A DNA stretch of 64,000 nucleotides from Mastigamoeba balamuthi. Taxonomy: Eukaryota; Evosea; Mastigamoebida; Mastigamoebidae. Numbering within the stretch: the first letter of the stretch is position 1; every line of letters begins with the position of its first letter. Location: NCBI GenBank assembly GCA_902651635.1, contig CACRSC010001923.1:129072-193071 (forward strand), in the 5' to 3' direction. Made by a program: the position numbers and the translations under genes. Below the pieces are notes generated by a model. The model was not told the DNA's origin, ran no database searches, and saw only the letters and a program-made list of their open reading frames with translations. This document shows positions 44,741 through 55,960 of this stretch, piece by piece.

Positions 44741-46200
44741 ACATAGGGCAACAGGGTTGTTGCGACACTTGTGTTCGAACAGGCTTCTTCATTGCGGCCA
44801 GTGGTTTTAAAAGCGTGTGTGAATCGTCTTGGGCAATCAGGACAGCACAGTGCACTTGGCGATTCGGTTGTGACCACCGGGATTCCGCTGAAAGCACCTC
44901 CTGCCACCAAGGAAAAGCGAAGGCGCTCACGCCCAGCCCGCGCGGGAGTACCCTGTCTACGGTCCTTCAGGATAGTTATGATGTGCAACACGAGCTCAGA
45001 TGTTCGTTCACGGAGTTTTGGGGAATGTACATTGTTATTCACTCGATTCTCTTCATACAGTCCTCCTTTTCTTCTGCACTCAGAGCAATCACGCAGTCCA
45101 GGGGCCAGGATGATTGTGCCCCAGCGGATAAGCAGAAAGCGACTGCAGATTTTTCCGTGCAAGAGAGTGCGTGGGTGGTACGGAGCATCATGCTATTGTG
45201 ATTCAGTCTGAGAATTTTGTTATGATGACGAAAAATATCTTTCTGACGAAGCACACCAATACGGCAAGGAAAACGCCTTTTGCTCACCTCGTAGGAATTC
45301 CCTGCTTTTCTTTGAACCTCCTTCATACAGGAAGGTGTCGTTGTGCATTCTGTGAGTCTCAGAAGCATCTTAGAGCATGAATTCCATATATCATTGTTCT
45401 TCCTCTTAATGGACTTCTGTAATTATGCATAATCGCGGAAGGCCATAGAGGAAGATTATAAGGGAAAGTGCAAGAGATAACATGTCATCTGATTGTATCT
45501 CAGAGAACATCGGATCATTTCATTGTTACTTATCATCATCCTTTGCAACAGTGGGGAAATGAAAAAGACGCAAAGGATGAGAGGTGGACGAGGTGGATCA
45601 ATAAGTAAGGACGAGCAGGACCTGAGTTCAGCCATTTCGAAGATATCCGCGACCGTTTGCCCAACCCCTGTCACTGCAAGACACCGGTTAAGGCGCAAAG
45701 GAAGGTCATGTGGGTGTGTGGCATCTGGTTTGAAATGCCCACCGACTGCAAGTGCCTGTGCAATCTGACCCAGAACTGAATAACAGAATAACACACAGCA
45801 AATTACAAACACAACAATTGTAATTTGCTGTGTTCTCTCGTCTCCCGTCTGTTATGTAACTGGCGAGTGGCGTGTCTCGAAGATTCACCCATAGTCAGCC
45901 GCACAGAACAGGGCCATAGTGATCTCAACAACGCTCACACCTGCGCAGCTCCTGAGTCGCCTTTGGCACATCATGAGGCTGGCCCCATTGACAGATCTCG
46001 CGGCTGCCGGGGACACGGACTCCGACAATGAAGGAAACTCGGACTGGTCTAAAGGCACCGCTACATTTATGTTCTCATGTGATGCCCTCCTCGAGAATCT
46101 GCTGTGTGTACCGGGCCACAAGCAGTAAGCGGATCCAGCAAGCCTTATTCGGCTTCGAAGGGTCTCAATTAGAGCTCAGCCCAGTGAGGCGTCTTGTTTG
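44741..46200. other. AT-richer gene-poor stretch
   Basis: Markedly lower GC than either neighbour. Contains a perfect 16-bp hairpin (listed separately) and a minus-strand frame at 45456-45812 with a sequence of coding-like character (GGHFKPDATHPHDLPLRLNR, GVGQTVADIFEMAELRS) that I cannot assign. The region may be a decayed gene or an inserted element. Confidence 0.4.
45793..45833. repeat. Perfect inverted repeat (16-bp arms, 9-nt loop)
   Basis: ACACAGCAAATTACAA at 45793-45808 is the exact reverse complement of TTGTAATTTGCTGTGT at 45818-45833. Outer flanks carry a second short pair (ATAACAGA about 45780 and TCTGTTAT about 45850), extending the potential stem. Could be the end of a small non-autonomous DNA element, a cruciform or an RNA hairpin. 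Confidence 0.8.
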
Positions 46201-47942
46201 TCACAGTGAAGTGCTCCCGGGGGCAGCGGTGCGGTACACGCCATCGGGGTCGATGCGGATGCGCCGCGAGGAGAGCTCCGTGTCGATGCCGCGGACCCAG
46301 GGAGTGAAGACGCTCTTCCTGAGCTCCGCAGAGACAATCGCGCTGTAGAGAACGCGCTCGCGGAAGTCGTCGATCGACGCAGACCACTCGTCGACGCTCA
46401 GGCCCGAGCCCTCGCCGAACACAGGCCTGTCGAGCATCAGGCCCAGCGCGGGGGCCGACGGCAGCGGCGCGACAACGCGCGACGACGTCAGGAACGCCAG
46501 GGCGCGGCGGCAGCAGACCTCGTCCACGCGGCTGCGCACGAGCACCAGCGCCAGGCCCACCATCTTTCGCACCTGCGTTGCGTCGCGCATCGGTTGGTTG
46601 GAAGGAGTCAAACAATTGAATTTTACACGTCTTCCACAAGCGCACTTCTTTCTCACAACCAAGCACTAACACGACACCGTGCTGTGTTTCAATGCTGTCC
46701 AGAACACAACTGATTGTGTTCGCAGCAGAGGCGGCCCAACACGAATAAAGACACCAACGAGTGCGGCTTCGAATGGGCAACCGCGAACGAAACAGAGACA
46801 GTGCAAGTCAATTGAGGGGGCGCGCAGGCGGACCTGGTGCAGCATGAAGCTGTGGCCGGCCAGGACGATGCAGTAGACGGGCAGGCCCTGGACCTCTGTG
46901 CGCTGGGAGAGCGTGCAGCGGGTGACGGAGCGCGTGGTGCTGGTGCCGATGCCCTGCGCGCGCTGTCGGGCAGAGGAGGCGCTGGTGAAGTTGGCAAAGT
47001 CGTGCTCGCCCTCGTACAGAGCCAGCACAGCCCGCAGCCTCCTGGCGCCCTCCTCCGCGTCCATGCCCGCGAAGACGCTCTCGGGTATCAGATACCTGCC
47101 AGCAGCCCCACTCCAGTCAGCGATGGACCACAATGCGCTCAGGGTTCCCTGTGCGCCTTGGGTGTTGTGGATAGCTTGCGCAGGCATTCCAATGGCAATT
47201 GAAATTGCCATGCTGACTTCATGAAGTCATTCATGAGGGCCAATTGGTTGCTTCCCGCTCAACACGGAGTCACTGACATGCGACGGCGGCGATACGGTGA
47301 CAAGCAATTGAATCGTCCAGTAGGAGCCGCCCAGAGGCCAAATGCACGATCACTCCTCTTGAGGAGCAGTGACAGCGGCGCCACACAGAGCAGCAGCACT
47401 GCCACGCCTGCGCAGAGCTCTGCCATCGCGGAGGCAATCAATTGAACTCGGGCCCCCACGCAAGGGGGCAGAGGGCAGCGGGGCAGCGGAGCAGCGGCGC
47501 CCAGAGCGCACCTGTACACGCGGTGCTCGCAGTCGGCGCGGGCGCCAAAGGACGGCGGGACGACGGCGGCGCCGTGGACGCACACGTCAGCGGGGAGCCA
47601 CTCGGCGACGGCGCGCACGAGCGTCGCGACCCCGCGGGCCACCGCAGCCGCAGGCACGTCCGCAGCGAACACGTTGGCCGCTGCCGAGACCCCCCTGTCC
47701 GTCCGTGCCGACCGCGACCAGTGCGACGACGACGGCGACGACGACGGAGACGACGGGGACGACGGGGACGACGGGGACGACGACGAGGGGACGAGGGCAG
47801 AGAGCGAGCGGGACAGCGCGTCGCAGAGGGCGCCGTCGACGGTGCGGACGCCGGGGTTCAGCTGCGAGCCGCTGAAGGCCTCGCCCACGTAGCCCGCCAC
47901 CAGCGCCACGCGCACGGTCGGCGTGCCGAGCTCCGCTGCCAT
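46201..47942 (-). CDS. tRNA pseudouridine synthase, TruA/PUS1 family
   Basis: Three exons (47942-47512, 47095-46834, 46572-46201), 354 aa. Starts MAAELGTPTVRVALVAGYVGEAFSG (the VALxYxGxxFxG opening of TruA). The catalytic Asp lies in SARTDRGVSAAANV. The segment HRVYRYLIPESVF forms exactly across intron 1, then EGEHDFANFTSAS, the substrate strand VYCIVLAGHSFMLHQ and VRKMVGLALVLV across intron 2. An insertion of about 20 Ser/Pro residues between the first helix and the catalytic loop is coded by a triplet repeat. It isomerises uridines in tRNA; which site cannot be told. Intron 2 is flanked on both sides by CAGGT(C/G)CG. Confidence 0.88.
47723..47795. repeat. GAC/GGGGAC triplet-type repeat inside the TruA gene
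   Basis: Imperfect units GACGACGGG / GACGACGAC on the plus strand, read on the minus strand as Ser-Ser-Pro repeats. Likely length-variable and in a surface loop of the enzyme. Confidence 0.7.
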
Positions 47943-48374
47943 CAGGCAAAGATATTTGTGCAGCTCTGATGTCAGGACGCAAAAAATGAGAATCTTTCGA
48001 AAAATCTCCTCGTCCTTGTCCTGTATGACCTTTCCGTGGCAAACTGCTCTCCAAGGCACTGGTTTGGAGTGACCTGCATTAAGGCATTAACGATAAGGAC
48101 AATCCGCTCCAGGAAGGCATTGGAGACAGACTGCAATCGGAGAGAATATCTCGGTGCAATGTCACACGAGAAGTTACGAAATCGTGGTGGAGCTCCGAAT
48201 ACCACGTGTGGGGTAGTGTTGTTTTTTCAGAGATGATAGGTATCCTCTGAATCAGTTTGTCACACAGAGCTCTCTCACAGTGAGCTCAATTTTTTTTCGC
48301 TGAGATATTGATTTTTTCTTCAGTCGATCAATTGTGTTGGACTTCGCTGCATTTGTGAGCTCCAAACCGAGACG
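47943..48374. other. Divergent intergenic region
   Basis: Bidirectional 5' region of the pseudouridine synthase (leftward) and the F-box gene (rightward). T-rich blocks occur near 48290-48320, and a CAATTG palindrome lies at about 48331. No gene. Confidence 0.4.
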
Positions 48375-50717
48375 ATGGGCTACGACACCAACGTGTGCGG
48401 TATCCTCACACTCTCTGTGCTCCCCACAGCCCGCGACCCCGCTGCGGTCCTGCGTGCTGTCGAGCATGCTATCGAGGCGCTCCAGAGCAACTGGCTCTGC
48501 ACCAATGTCGACGCGCCCGATGGCGACTGGGACGCAATCCTCTGCGAGTTTGGCGGCACGGAGCAGCAGGAGCAGAGGGTTGTCGTCCTCGATAGCAGAG
48601 CACCGCCCTTTATGCAACCATCCCCCTGCTGCACCGTCACCACCAACGGCAGTGGTCGGTCGCTGTCCCTGCGCATGTGGTCCACCAGAGCCAGGCTGTG
48701 CGCCCCCGATGCCAGCACGCCACACGCATCATCTGACTGTCTTCGTGCCACGCTGTCTGACTATTGTATGACAACTCGGTTTGCAGTCTGTGGGCGTGGC
48801 TGCAGTATGTCATCAGCCGTGTCCTCGAGCCCCTGGGCGTGGTCGCCAACGGCCATCTTGTGTATAAGGGTGACGGAAAATTGGACCGCGGCCGCGTTGT
48901 GGTCCGCAACAACGTCGTCACGTGCCTCGGACCCCAAGTTCGCGAGCAGGTGCTTTCAGCAAGACAGATAGCTTCCCTGTTCGACATCCCGCGCACTGTC
49001 CTCCCGGCCCCTACGGTGGCCTGCAACACTTCCCAACTGTGCGAGAGCCTGTGTGGTGGCGAAGGGATCGAGCAGCTGCCTGAGGCTGTGCTGTGGGCCG
49101 TCTTTGAGCTGGTGGGCTGTACGCACAGCGCCTCTGTGGTCTCTGTAAGTCTCGCTGGCGTCTGCACTGCCTGGAGGCGTGTGGTCCACAGACACACGCA
49201 TGTCTACAGCCTCCTCGACGTTCTCGCCCCCCGCAGGAGATCTGCCCTCCTCGCTGCTCTTCCCTACATCCACTCGAATACAGAGGCAGCAGGGGCACCT
49301 GCGGACCTGGGGCTGCCGCGGTTCAGTGAGGTGCGAATGGTGGACCTGAGCAGCGTGTGGCTGCTGCCCCACCAGACCACTCTGCTCGTGCGCAGTGTGA
49401 TGCACGCTCTGAGCCCTGCAACAGCTCTCGAAGAGGTGATCCTCGATGGCATGGCACTCGAGCACCAGACCCTCGAGGCACTGCTGGTCGAGAGGAAGCA
49501 GCCGCGCAGGGCCATCAGTCTCTCGCTCGAGGGCTGCAGCGGACTCGCATCTGACGATGCTATTGCGTGGTTGAGCGAGCACGTGGCCAGCGGGGACATC
49601 GCAGGTCTCAGGGTGTCGCCCAGCAACGAAGGCGGGTCCTGGGTGAGGAGGAAACTTGTGTGCAACGTAAGGGCGTCGTCTGCGAATTCCTTCAGGATGG
49701 GGGACTGCCCGTCTGTTCGACAGCTTGTCTCCAGCGCCACGGGCGCCGAGATCAAAGAGAACTTCTTAGAGATGATCTCTGGGGGGTACGTGTCGAGAAA
49801 TGCTCCAGAGATGACGGACGCCGCACGCCTCTATTGCCAGCTCCGTCAGAGTACATGCCGGAAGTCCAGGAAGAAGCCCAGCTCGCTGTCGTCAAGGCAC
49901 TGTGCAGCCCGGTATTCAAGTGCCTCAGCTCCCTGGACCTGGGGGGCATCCCAGTGACAATGGGCCAACTGAAGGAGCTCGACCTCAAGCACACGGGGCT
50001 ACGCAGCCTGACGATCTCGTGCAACGGCCCCTGCATCCGCCACGTTGCGGAGCTAGTTCCTTCCTCGATCGAGTCCCTCACAGTAACTCAGACAATTTCT
50101 CGCTGGGTCCGTGGACCTGCCCAGCAGTTTCCAGTGCTGCCAAACATCAAGGTGCGAACTCCTCAATGCACATGCCCTACGCCTCGCCTCTCTCAGCAGC
50201 ATGAAAGACGCTTAGGGTGTGCACTGAGATGCCCTCGTACATCGGCGAGGTGGTGCAGCTGCTGCAATGCCTCAATGCGGCGGCTGTGAGGACCCTGTGG
50301 ATCGATGGTGATTTCGTGAAGGATGGAACGACCGCCAGCCTGGTTGACGTGGTTCAGTCTCTGTGAGGAAGCATATGTACATCACTGCCTTAACTACACC
50401 GCAGGTCAGTACTGGAGGAGCTGCATCTTACTCCGTGGATTAACAGGCGGTCAGAAGGACGGGTGGACTCAGAGCTCGGGTGGCCAATCCAGGTTCATCA
50501 CGCTGTCACACTGTGCAAAACTCTTCCCCTTCTCAGAGAGCTGTTCGCTGTGGTTGTGCCACAAGGCACCGAATCTGTGACTGAGAATGAGTTGGTCGAC
50601 GAGTGTAGGACTGCCAGGCCCCAGCTGGAGCAACTCCATTTGATGCTTGGGTTCGATGCAGCAATTGGATGGTCTCACACTTCTGAGTGTGTCCGTTACG
50701 ACACCCAGACAATTTGA
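48375..50717 (+). CDS. F-box protein with LRR-like C-terminal region
   Basis: Exon 1 (48375-48697) starts MGYDTNVCGILTLSVLP and joins through a GTGCGC...TTGCAG intron to LWAWLQYVISRVLEPLG, forming an N-terminal domain I do not recognise. An F-box-like segment follows (IEQLPEAVLWAVFELVGC ... GVCTAWRRVVH). The rest shows irregular LRR-type strands: LEEVILDGMALEHQTLEALL, AISLSLEGCSGL, LSSLDLGGIPVTMGQLKELD, LRSLTISCNGP, IESLTVTQT, VRTLWIDGD and LEQLHLMLGF. Exon 2 is 48787-49789, exon 3 starts at 49852, and later exons cover about 50230-50364 and from about 50406 to the stop. An SCF ubiquitin-ligase substrate adaptor is the likely role. The boundaries of the fourth exon are uncertain. Confidence 0.65.
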
Positions 50718-51169
50718 TCAGTCGCCCGATATCAAGGGGTTCCAGCAAGAGATAGATCAGATCAGATCATTTGTGTTGCTGCCATGTTCCATGCAGCTGC
50801 TCTAGTCTGTCTATCTCTCATAGGTGGCGGAAGGAGTTATGGAAATTGATGCAGCTACTCTGCTGGCAGTAAGTGGGCCATCCGAAGGAAATGTCAAGAG
50901 AAATTCAACCTGATCATCTCTGCTGGCTTTTCTGGGGGACTCTGAAATACACGTTTTGTGATTATCAGATCGTTCAGTTGATACACGGCCAAATTCCCCT
51001 GGCCCCCAGCGATGTTTATCCAACAACCAAGGAATGTGGATATGCTAGATCTCGTGAATGCACAGGCGCCGAACGAACCACCCATCAAAGCAGCGCGGGT
51101 GCGAATGACAGGTATGCCTACCAAAAACCTGTGCCTGAGATGTCTTTGTTCACGATGACTTCAATAAGA
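50718..51169. other. Intergenic, no gene seen
   Basis: AT-richer spacer after the F-box gene. No coding pattern recognised. Confidence 0.35.
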
Positions 51170-52350
51170 CATCAAAACCGTTTCATGCGCTCCTGGTCGA
51201 GGCATACAAGCAGCCTTCGAGGCCAGGCTGCCCGCGCCGCAAGCACCGGCGCCAGAACAGAGGTGCCGTGGCTCATCGCCCGCGGACACGTGTGTCTCGA
51301 CTCCAACGATCTACTCCCACCAGAGGCGCAGCTGCTGGCGGGGCAGCGCATGCTTGGACGCGCTGTCCCTGTGGGCACGTGCGCGCTCCCCCGGGGCCCT
51401 GGGGCGCCCTGGGGCAGGTCTGACCTCCCAGGCCGTGGGTGTGCCTGCCCCACACGCACGAAGGGGCCGGATGCCCCTCCACCAGCAGCCTCTGGACCGC
51501 TGCCGCTCGCTCGCCAGCGCCTTGAGGGCCCACGCCGTCGCGCGCCGCCTGCTGTGCTGAGGCGCGGATCCCAACAACCACGGGCGACGCAGTGCTCTGC
51601 GAAGAGCTGACGCGGACGGAGGCTGCGCACGGGGCGGCACGGCCACGCGACGGGGGAGGACGGCGGTTCACTGAGCGCGCGTGCAAGGGGCCGAGGCCGA
51701 GCACGCAAAGCTCACACGCAGGCACGGGAGAGCCCGCGTACCCCCTTAGACGGAGGCACCCCACTGCTCTGCGCGGTGTGCGGCTGTCGCAGGGCAGGCC
51801 AGGGTCTTGCAGGCGCTGCTCAAGGCCGGTGCCGTCCCCAGTGCGGAGAGCCAGCAGACGGGCGAGCGGCCCTGCTGCACAGGGCCGTGCTGGCCGGCCT
51901 TCCTGTTCGCCGTCGTTGCCGAGCCGACGGGCGCCAGTGCTGGCAAGGCGCTGCACAGCACCGTGGCGCCTACTGCCAACGACGCAAACCGGACAGCAAC
52001 GTGCCCACTCGACTGCACGATCGAGAACGGCCACAAGGCCGCCACCGACGTGCTCTCGTCCGACACTGTCGATCCCGCCGGTGCCGCGGTGACTCCGAGG
52101 AGCTCTGCTGCTTGCGGCAGATGTCTTCCTCTGGAGCGCAAGAACTGCTGCAGCGCAGGTGCACGGGGACCGACGACTGTGGTACTGCGACAAGTGCGCA
52201 GTGCTGTTCGGGAGCTACACAAGCAGTGCGTCGTACTGCACCCAGAGGAGAGCCGCCAGGCCGTGGGTGTGCCCTCACCCACAGAGGAGAACTATCAGAC
52301 GGCCGAACTTGTGAGGCGCGAGGAGACTGCGACCCCGCTGCTCATTGGCT
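51170..52350 (+). pseudogene. Decayed ankyrin-repeat gene with zinc-finger-like end
   Basis: Pieces of ankyrin repeats appear in changing frames: ALRAHAVARRLLC then GADPNNHGRRSAL-like, GTPLLCAV, and QALLKAGAVPSAESQQTG. Near the end are Cys pairs in WYCDKCAVLFGSY and an adjoining frame, suggestive of a zinc finger. No single frame or splice plan connects them, and stops interrupt each. I read it as a host ankyrin-type gene that has accumulated several frame changes. The alternative is poor assembly in a GC-rich stretch. Confidence 0.45.
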
Positions 52351-52689
52351 GAGCCCTGTGCGTTTTTTTTGTGCAGCGAAGGGGCAACGACAGGCCGTGC
52401 CCTGTCGCAGGAATCACTTCCTCTCCAGATGGGGGTAGAGGCGCCTCGCCCAGGTCGCGCTGCACACGAGCGGAGCCTCGGTGCGTTGGTTGGCAAGGAA
52501 GCGACACATGTGACTGAACGAGTTCCGCGAGCTTCTCGGCGGCGTGGGGTCGAGTGTCACTGTCGCCGTTGTCGGCGAGCTCGTGGTGGCCCGGCGTGCG
52601 GGGTTTGTTCGCGTCCTGGGGCGCCCGGGACCCTATTGGAGGCACTGCGGGGCCTCGCTCATCTTCAGTGGTGGCACAGGGCACAGTAC

Positions 52690-53345
52690 AGTTTAATGGA
52701 TGGCCTTGGTGCGCAGCATTTGGACGAAGCTGGAGTTGAACGACGCCGAGCCGCCCTCGATGTCCATGTCCACGTCGCCGAGCACGGTGTCGCCCAGGGC
52801 TGTCGACTCTCCGGACTCCCTCTCCGGGCTCGATCCCCTCGACGTAATAGGATTGGAGCAGGTCGACGTAGCGTGCTGTCGACGACCCCCGTCCTCGTGT
52901 GCGGCCTCGGGGTACTGTGAAGAGCCAGCGGCACATGTCTCTGGACTCGCCCGTGAGGCTCGGCGGAAGTGTGCTGGACATCGGGGACGTTGCAGTCGCC
53001 ATCGCAATCGAGCTGAACAGCCAAATGTCGTACCTACCAGCCAGTATCCCGTTCTTTCTCAGCGTTCTTAGTGGTCAGATGGACATCTTGGGGTGTAGGC
53101 GCTGCTTCCGTAGAGGAACATGTCTCAGAACTGTGCCGCGAAGCCCTCGGCCTGCGCGGCGCTCGTGAACGCGTAGGCGCCCGACGCGCCACCCATCGAG
53201 AGCCACACGACCTTGCCCTTGGAGCATTCTCTGTTGTGCTGGAGGGAGTGCAGTTGTGCTGCGCAGTTGTGCTGCTCCTTTGGGTTTTTGTATAACTGAA
53301 CGATTTCTCGCGGAGGTGATCCTGTGCTCCACGTCAACTGCCCAC
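52690..53345 (-). pseudogene. Truncated, rearranged copy of the chitinase gene
   Basis: Near-copies of the chitinase gene at 54266-55685: SKGKVVWLSMGGASGAYAFT and EGFAAQFWDMFLYGSSAY, then, after about 250 bp of unrelated sequence, GDVDMDIEGGSASF. The catalytic-site word thus survives but is detached. The promoter-proximal 5' flank is also duplicated. The first exon and first intron are deleted, so the ACAGAGAATGC around the start runs straight into exon 2 sequence (TCCAAGGGCAAGG). It lies about 1 kb downstream of the intact gene on the same strand. Confidence 0.75.
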
Positions 53346-53539
53346 AGAAACTGCATTTGCCCTCGGTGCAGTTGGAATATTCTGCGTAGTTCTAGAAAAG
53401 GGGCATTGCAGGACGGGAGAAACCACTGTGTGATCACGAACAAAGACAATGGTAGATGAGGAATTCTGAGTTCTGAGACTTATACATGTGTGTGTGACAG
53501 TGCAAAAGGAAGGCAATTGATACGCGAGACTCTGCCGGG

Positions 53540-53791
53540 CTATGTCGGAAGCCAGTATGGGGGCCCGAGAGTGCTGCACCGCAGAACATTGAACTCACAC
53601 TGCAGCTTGGAGACCACATCGTGCTGGTGCTCTGCCTCTTGTGTGAACTCGTCTACCAGATTGCAGATCTCTTGCAGGAGGGACTCGGCGTCTTCGAGCT
53701 CTGCACGTGCTGCCCAAGTGTCATCATCGATATCGTTGTCAGCCTGGGGCACCAGAGAGCCGCCATGCTTTTGGGGTGTGCCGCGTTTCAT
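53540..53791 (-). CDS. Short coiled-coil reading frame, possibly SNARE-like exon
   Basis: Eighty-three residues with a clear heptad pattern: LEDAESLLQEICNLVDEFTQ then EAEHQHDVVSKLQCEFNVL. The spacing and the mid-helix Gln/His resemble a SNARE motif, but nothing else supports that. It could be a small single-exon gene or the only surviving exon of a larger one, since it lies among rearranged chitinase sequence. Confidence 0.3.
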   Translation of the reverse strand: MKRGTPQKHGGSLVPQADNDIDDDTWAARAELEDAESLLQEICNLVDEFTQEAEHQHDVVSKLQCEFNVLRCSTLGPPYWLPT

Positions 53792-54265
53792 TGAGCGGCA
53801 GTTGGCGGTTGCTGTGTGGTGTGAATAAGATATTCACAATCAATTGAGCGCCCAGAAAAGCAAGGACGTCCCTAAAAGGTGTACTCCGTGATAGAACAAT
53901 CTGTCCGTCAGGAAAACCCATGGCTGGTGTGGAGGACCCCTTCTACTTGTTGCCCTGTGCTGCGCAGGGCGAGGTAGGGTGGTCGCTTAATTTGTGTGTG
54001 CACTCCTGTGGTCGTGACGCGTGTTCTGATGTGGTGCCACACCGAATACGGCAGACAGTACTCTACCAGGCTCAGGCGCCCTTCGTTTCTGGGCTCATAC
54101 CTCAATGCAGTTGTATAGGCTGAGTTCTGATGATTTCATATGTGAGAGACCCGCATTGCCCACATCGGGCCATTGTCCAGGTGAGCTCAAGAGACTTCAG
54201 ACAGCAGTTGTATTTGTGTTAGGCCCACTGGGCTTCACAGAGGACAGTGGCCAGACTGAGCGGAG
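53792..54265. other. Intergenic, no gene seen
   Basis: 3' flank of the chitinase gene. Contains a CAATTGA word near 53841. No coding pattern. Confidence 0.35.
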
Positions 54266-55685
54266 TTATACACGAAGTGCGCAGGCAGAGAGCGCAGCCA
54301 CTGCAGAGACCAGAGCAGGGCAGCTCACGTGGCCTGCGCCTGGCATCACGTCCGAGTCCTCGGCGTGCGAGCTCGCGGGCCTGGGGGGCTGCGCGTGGCT
54401 GGAGCTCACGGGAGTCGGCTGCGTGTGGCTCGAGCTCGCGTGGTGGCTGGAGCTCTGGGGCTTGGGGTCCACGTGCTCCGAGCTCACCACGACCGGCGTG
54501 TCGCCACCGCAGTTGTCCCCGGAGGGCCTGGGGTACTTGGCCTTGAGCCACGTCGACATCGCCGTCCCCCTTCCCGTCGCTGCAGGGGCGAGAGCACGTC
54601 AATCGATTGATTTTGGCCCCCGAATTCAGTGGGAGAGGGGAGCGCACTCTTGGCTCCGTAGGCGGCCCAGAGCATGAGGCCGCCCATGTTGTCGAACTGG
54701 AGGGCGTAGTCGAGCTCGCCCTTGAGGGCGTCGTCGCTGATGTAGCCGCCAGACGTGGCGCTGTCGGCCGACGCGGGCGAGCCGACCATGATGGCCGTGT
54801 AGGGGCTGCGCGTCTTGGCCCACTGCGTCCAGCGCCCGACGCTGTAGTCGACGGTCGTGGCCTTGCGGAAGCCCTCGCCGCCCAGGTTGCACGGGTTGTT
54901 GTTGTAGAACTGCACGCTCACAAAGTCCACGACGCTCCGCGACAGCAGCGTGTCCCGTGTGTCGTCGGGCCCCATGTACGCGTCGGGGAACGCGCACTGC
55001 GGGGCCGCGCCCACGACGACCTTCTTGCCGGCCGCGTCGGCCTTGGCGCGCAGCGCGTTGACGAAGGTCGAGTAGAACGACGCCGAGCCGCCCTCGATGT
55101 CCATGTCCACGCCGTCGAGCACGGCGTCGCCCAGGGGCCTGTACGCGCTGCTGCCGTATAGGAACATGTCCCAGAACTGCGCAGCGAAGCCCTCGGCCTG
55201 CGCGGCGCTCGTGAACGCGTAGGCGCCCGACGCGCCGCCCATCGAGAGCAGCACGATCTTGCCCTTGGACCTGCAGTACTTGACGTCCTCACCGATCTCT
55301 GCGGGAGGCGGGGGGAGAACGCCATGTCAGCGGCGGGCACGGGCGGCAGGTTTGGGCGGAAATCAATTGATTTGGGCGCACTGGGGCAGTGCAGCAGCTG
55401 CCCGAAGCCCTGCATGACCGTCTCGCAGTGGCCCGCGAAGTTGAGGCCCGGCACGTCCTTGCCGTCGGGCGCCTTCTCGATGGCGGGGAAGACGTGCATG
55501 AAGCTCAGGATCAGGATGTCGTAGGTCCCGTCGCAGTAGTTGCGCAGGTCGCCCTCGTTGCCGTTCTGCCCCCAGTACAGCACCACGTTGTCCTTGCGCT
55601 TCAGGTCCACGCACGTCTCGGCTCCCGCGCACAGCGCCGCCAGCAGCAAAGCCGCCAGGGCCGTTGCAGTCGTCCTCCCCTGCAT
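54266..55685 (-). CDS. Secreted class III (hevamine-type) GH18 chitinase
   Basis: Three exons (55685-55382, 55298-54648, 54579-54266), 422 aa. Signal peptide MQGRTTATALAALLLAALCAG, then NVVLYWGQNGNEGDLRNYC, the signature start of class III chitinases. The middle strand is KIVLLSMGGASGAYAF. The GH18 catalytic motif DxxDxDxE is intact in LDGVDMDIEGG. Conserved later motifs are VQFYNNNPCN and GLMLWAAY. The C-terminal exon adds a linker rich in Ser/His/Pro/Gln (HASSSHTQPTPVSSSHAQP) and a hydrophobic end (CPALVSAVAALSACALRV), suggesting a GPI-anchored or wall-attached enzyme. It hydrolyses beta-1,4-GlcNAc polymers, plausibly in cyst-wall remodelling. Intron 1 contains ATCAATTGAT. Confidence 0.9.
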
Positions 55686-55960
55686 TTCTCTGTTGTGTTG
55701 GTGGGAGTGGGCAGCTGCGCAGTTGTGCTGCTCCTCTTCTGCGGTTGGGGCTTTTATGCAACTGAACGATTTCTCGTCGAGGTGATTCAGTGCTCCACGT
55801 CAACTGCCCGCAGCAACTGCATTTTCCACTCGGTGCAGTTGTTCTGTGCGCAGGCGGTTGGCCGAATCTCGAGATTTTTCTCCGTGCAGTTGTGCAGTTG
55901 CACTTTTGCCGTTATTTTTCTCCCCCACTCGGACAACACGCGGCAGGCCCCCTGCAGGCG
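55686..55960 (-). promoter_or_regulatory. Chitinase 5' flank with repeated GCAGTTG/CAACTGC words
   Basis: The heptamer GCAGTTG or its complement CAACTGC occurs at least six times upstream of the chitinase ATG, including GTGCAGTTGTGCAGTTGCAC near 55888. The same words are kept in the 5' flank duplicated with the truncated copy (about 53240-53380). This makes them a candidate transcription-factor site. No TATA-type element was identified. Confidence 0.4.
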
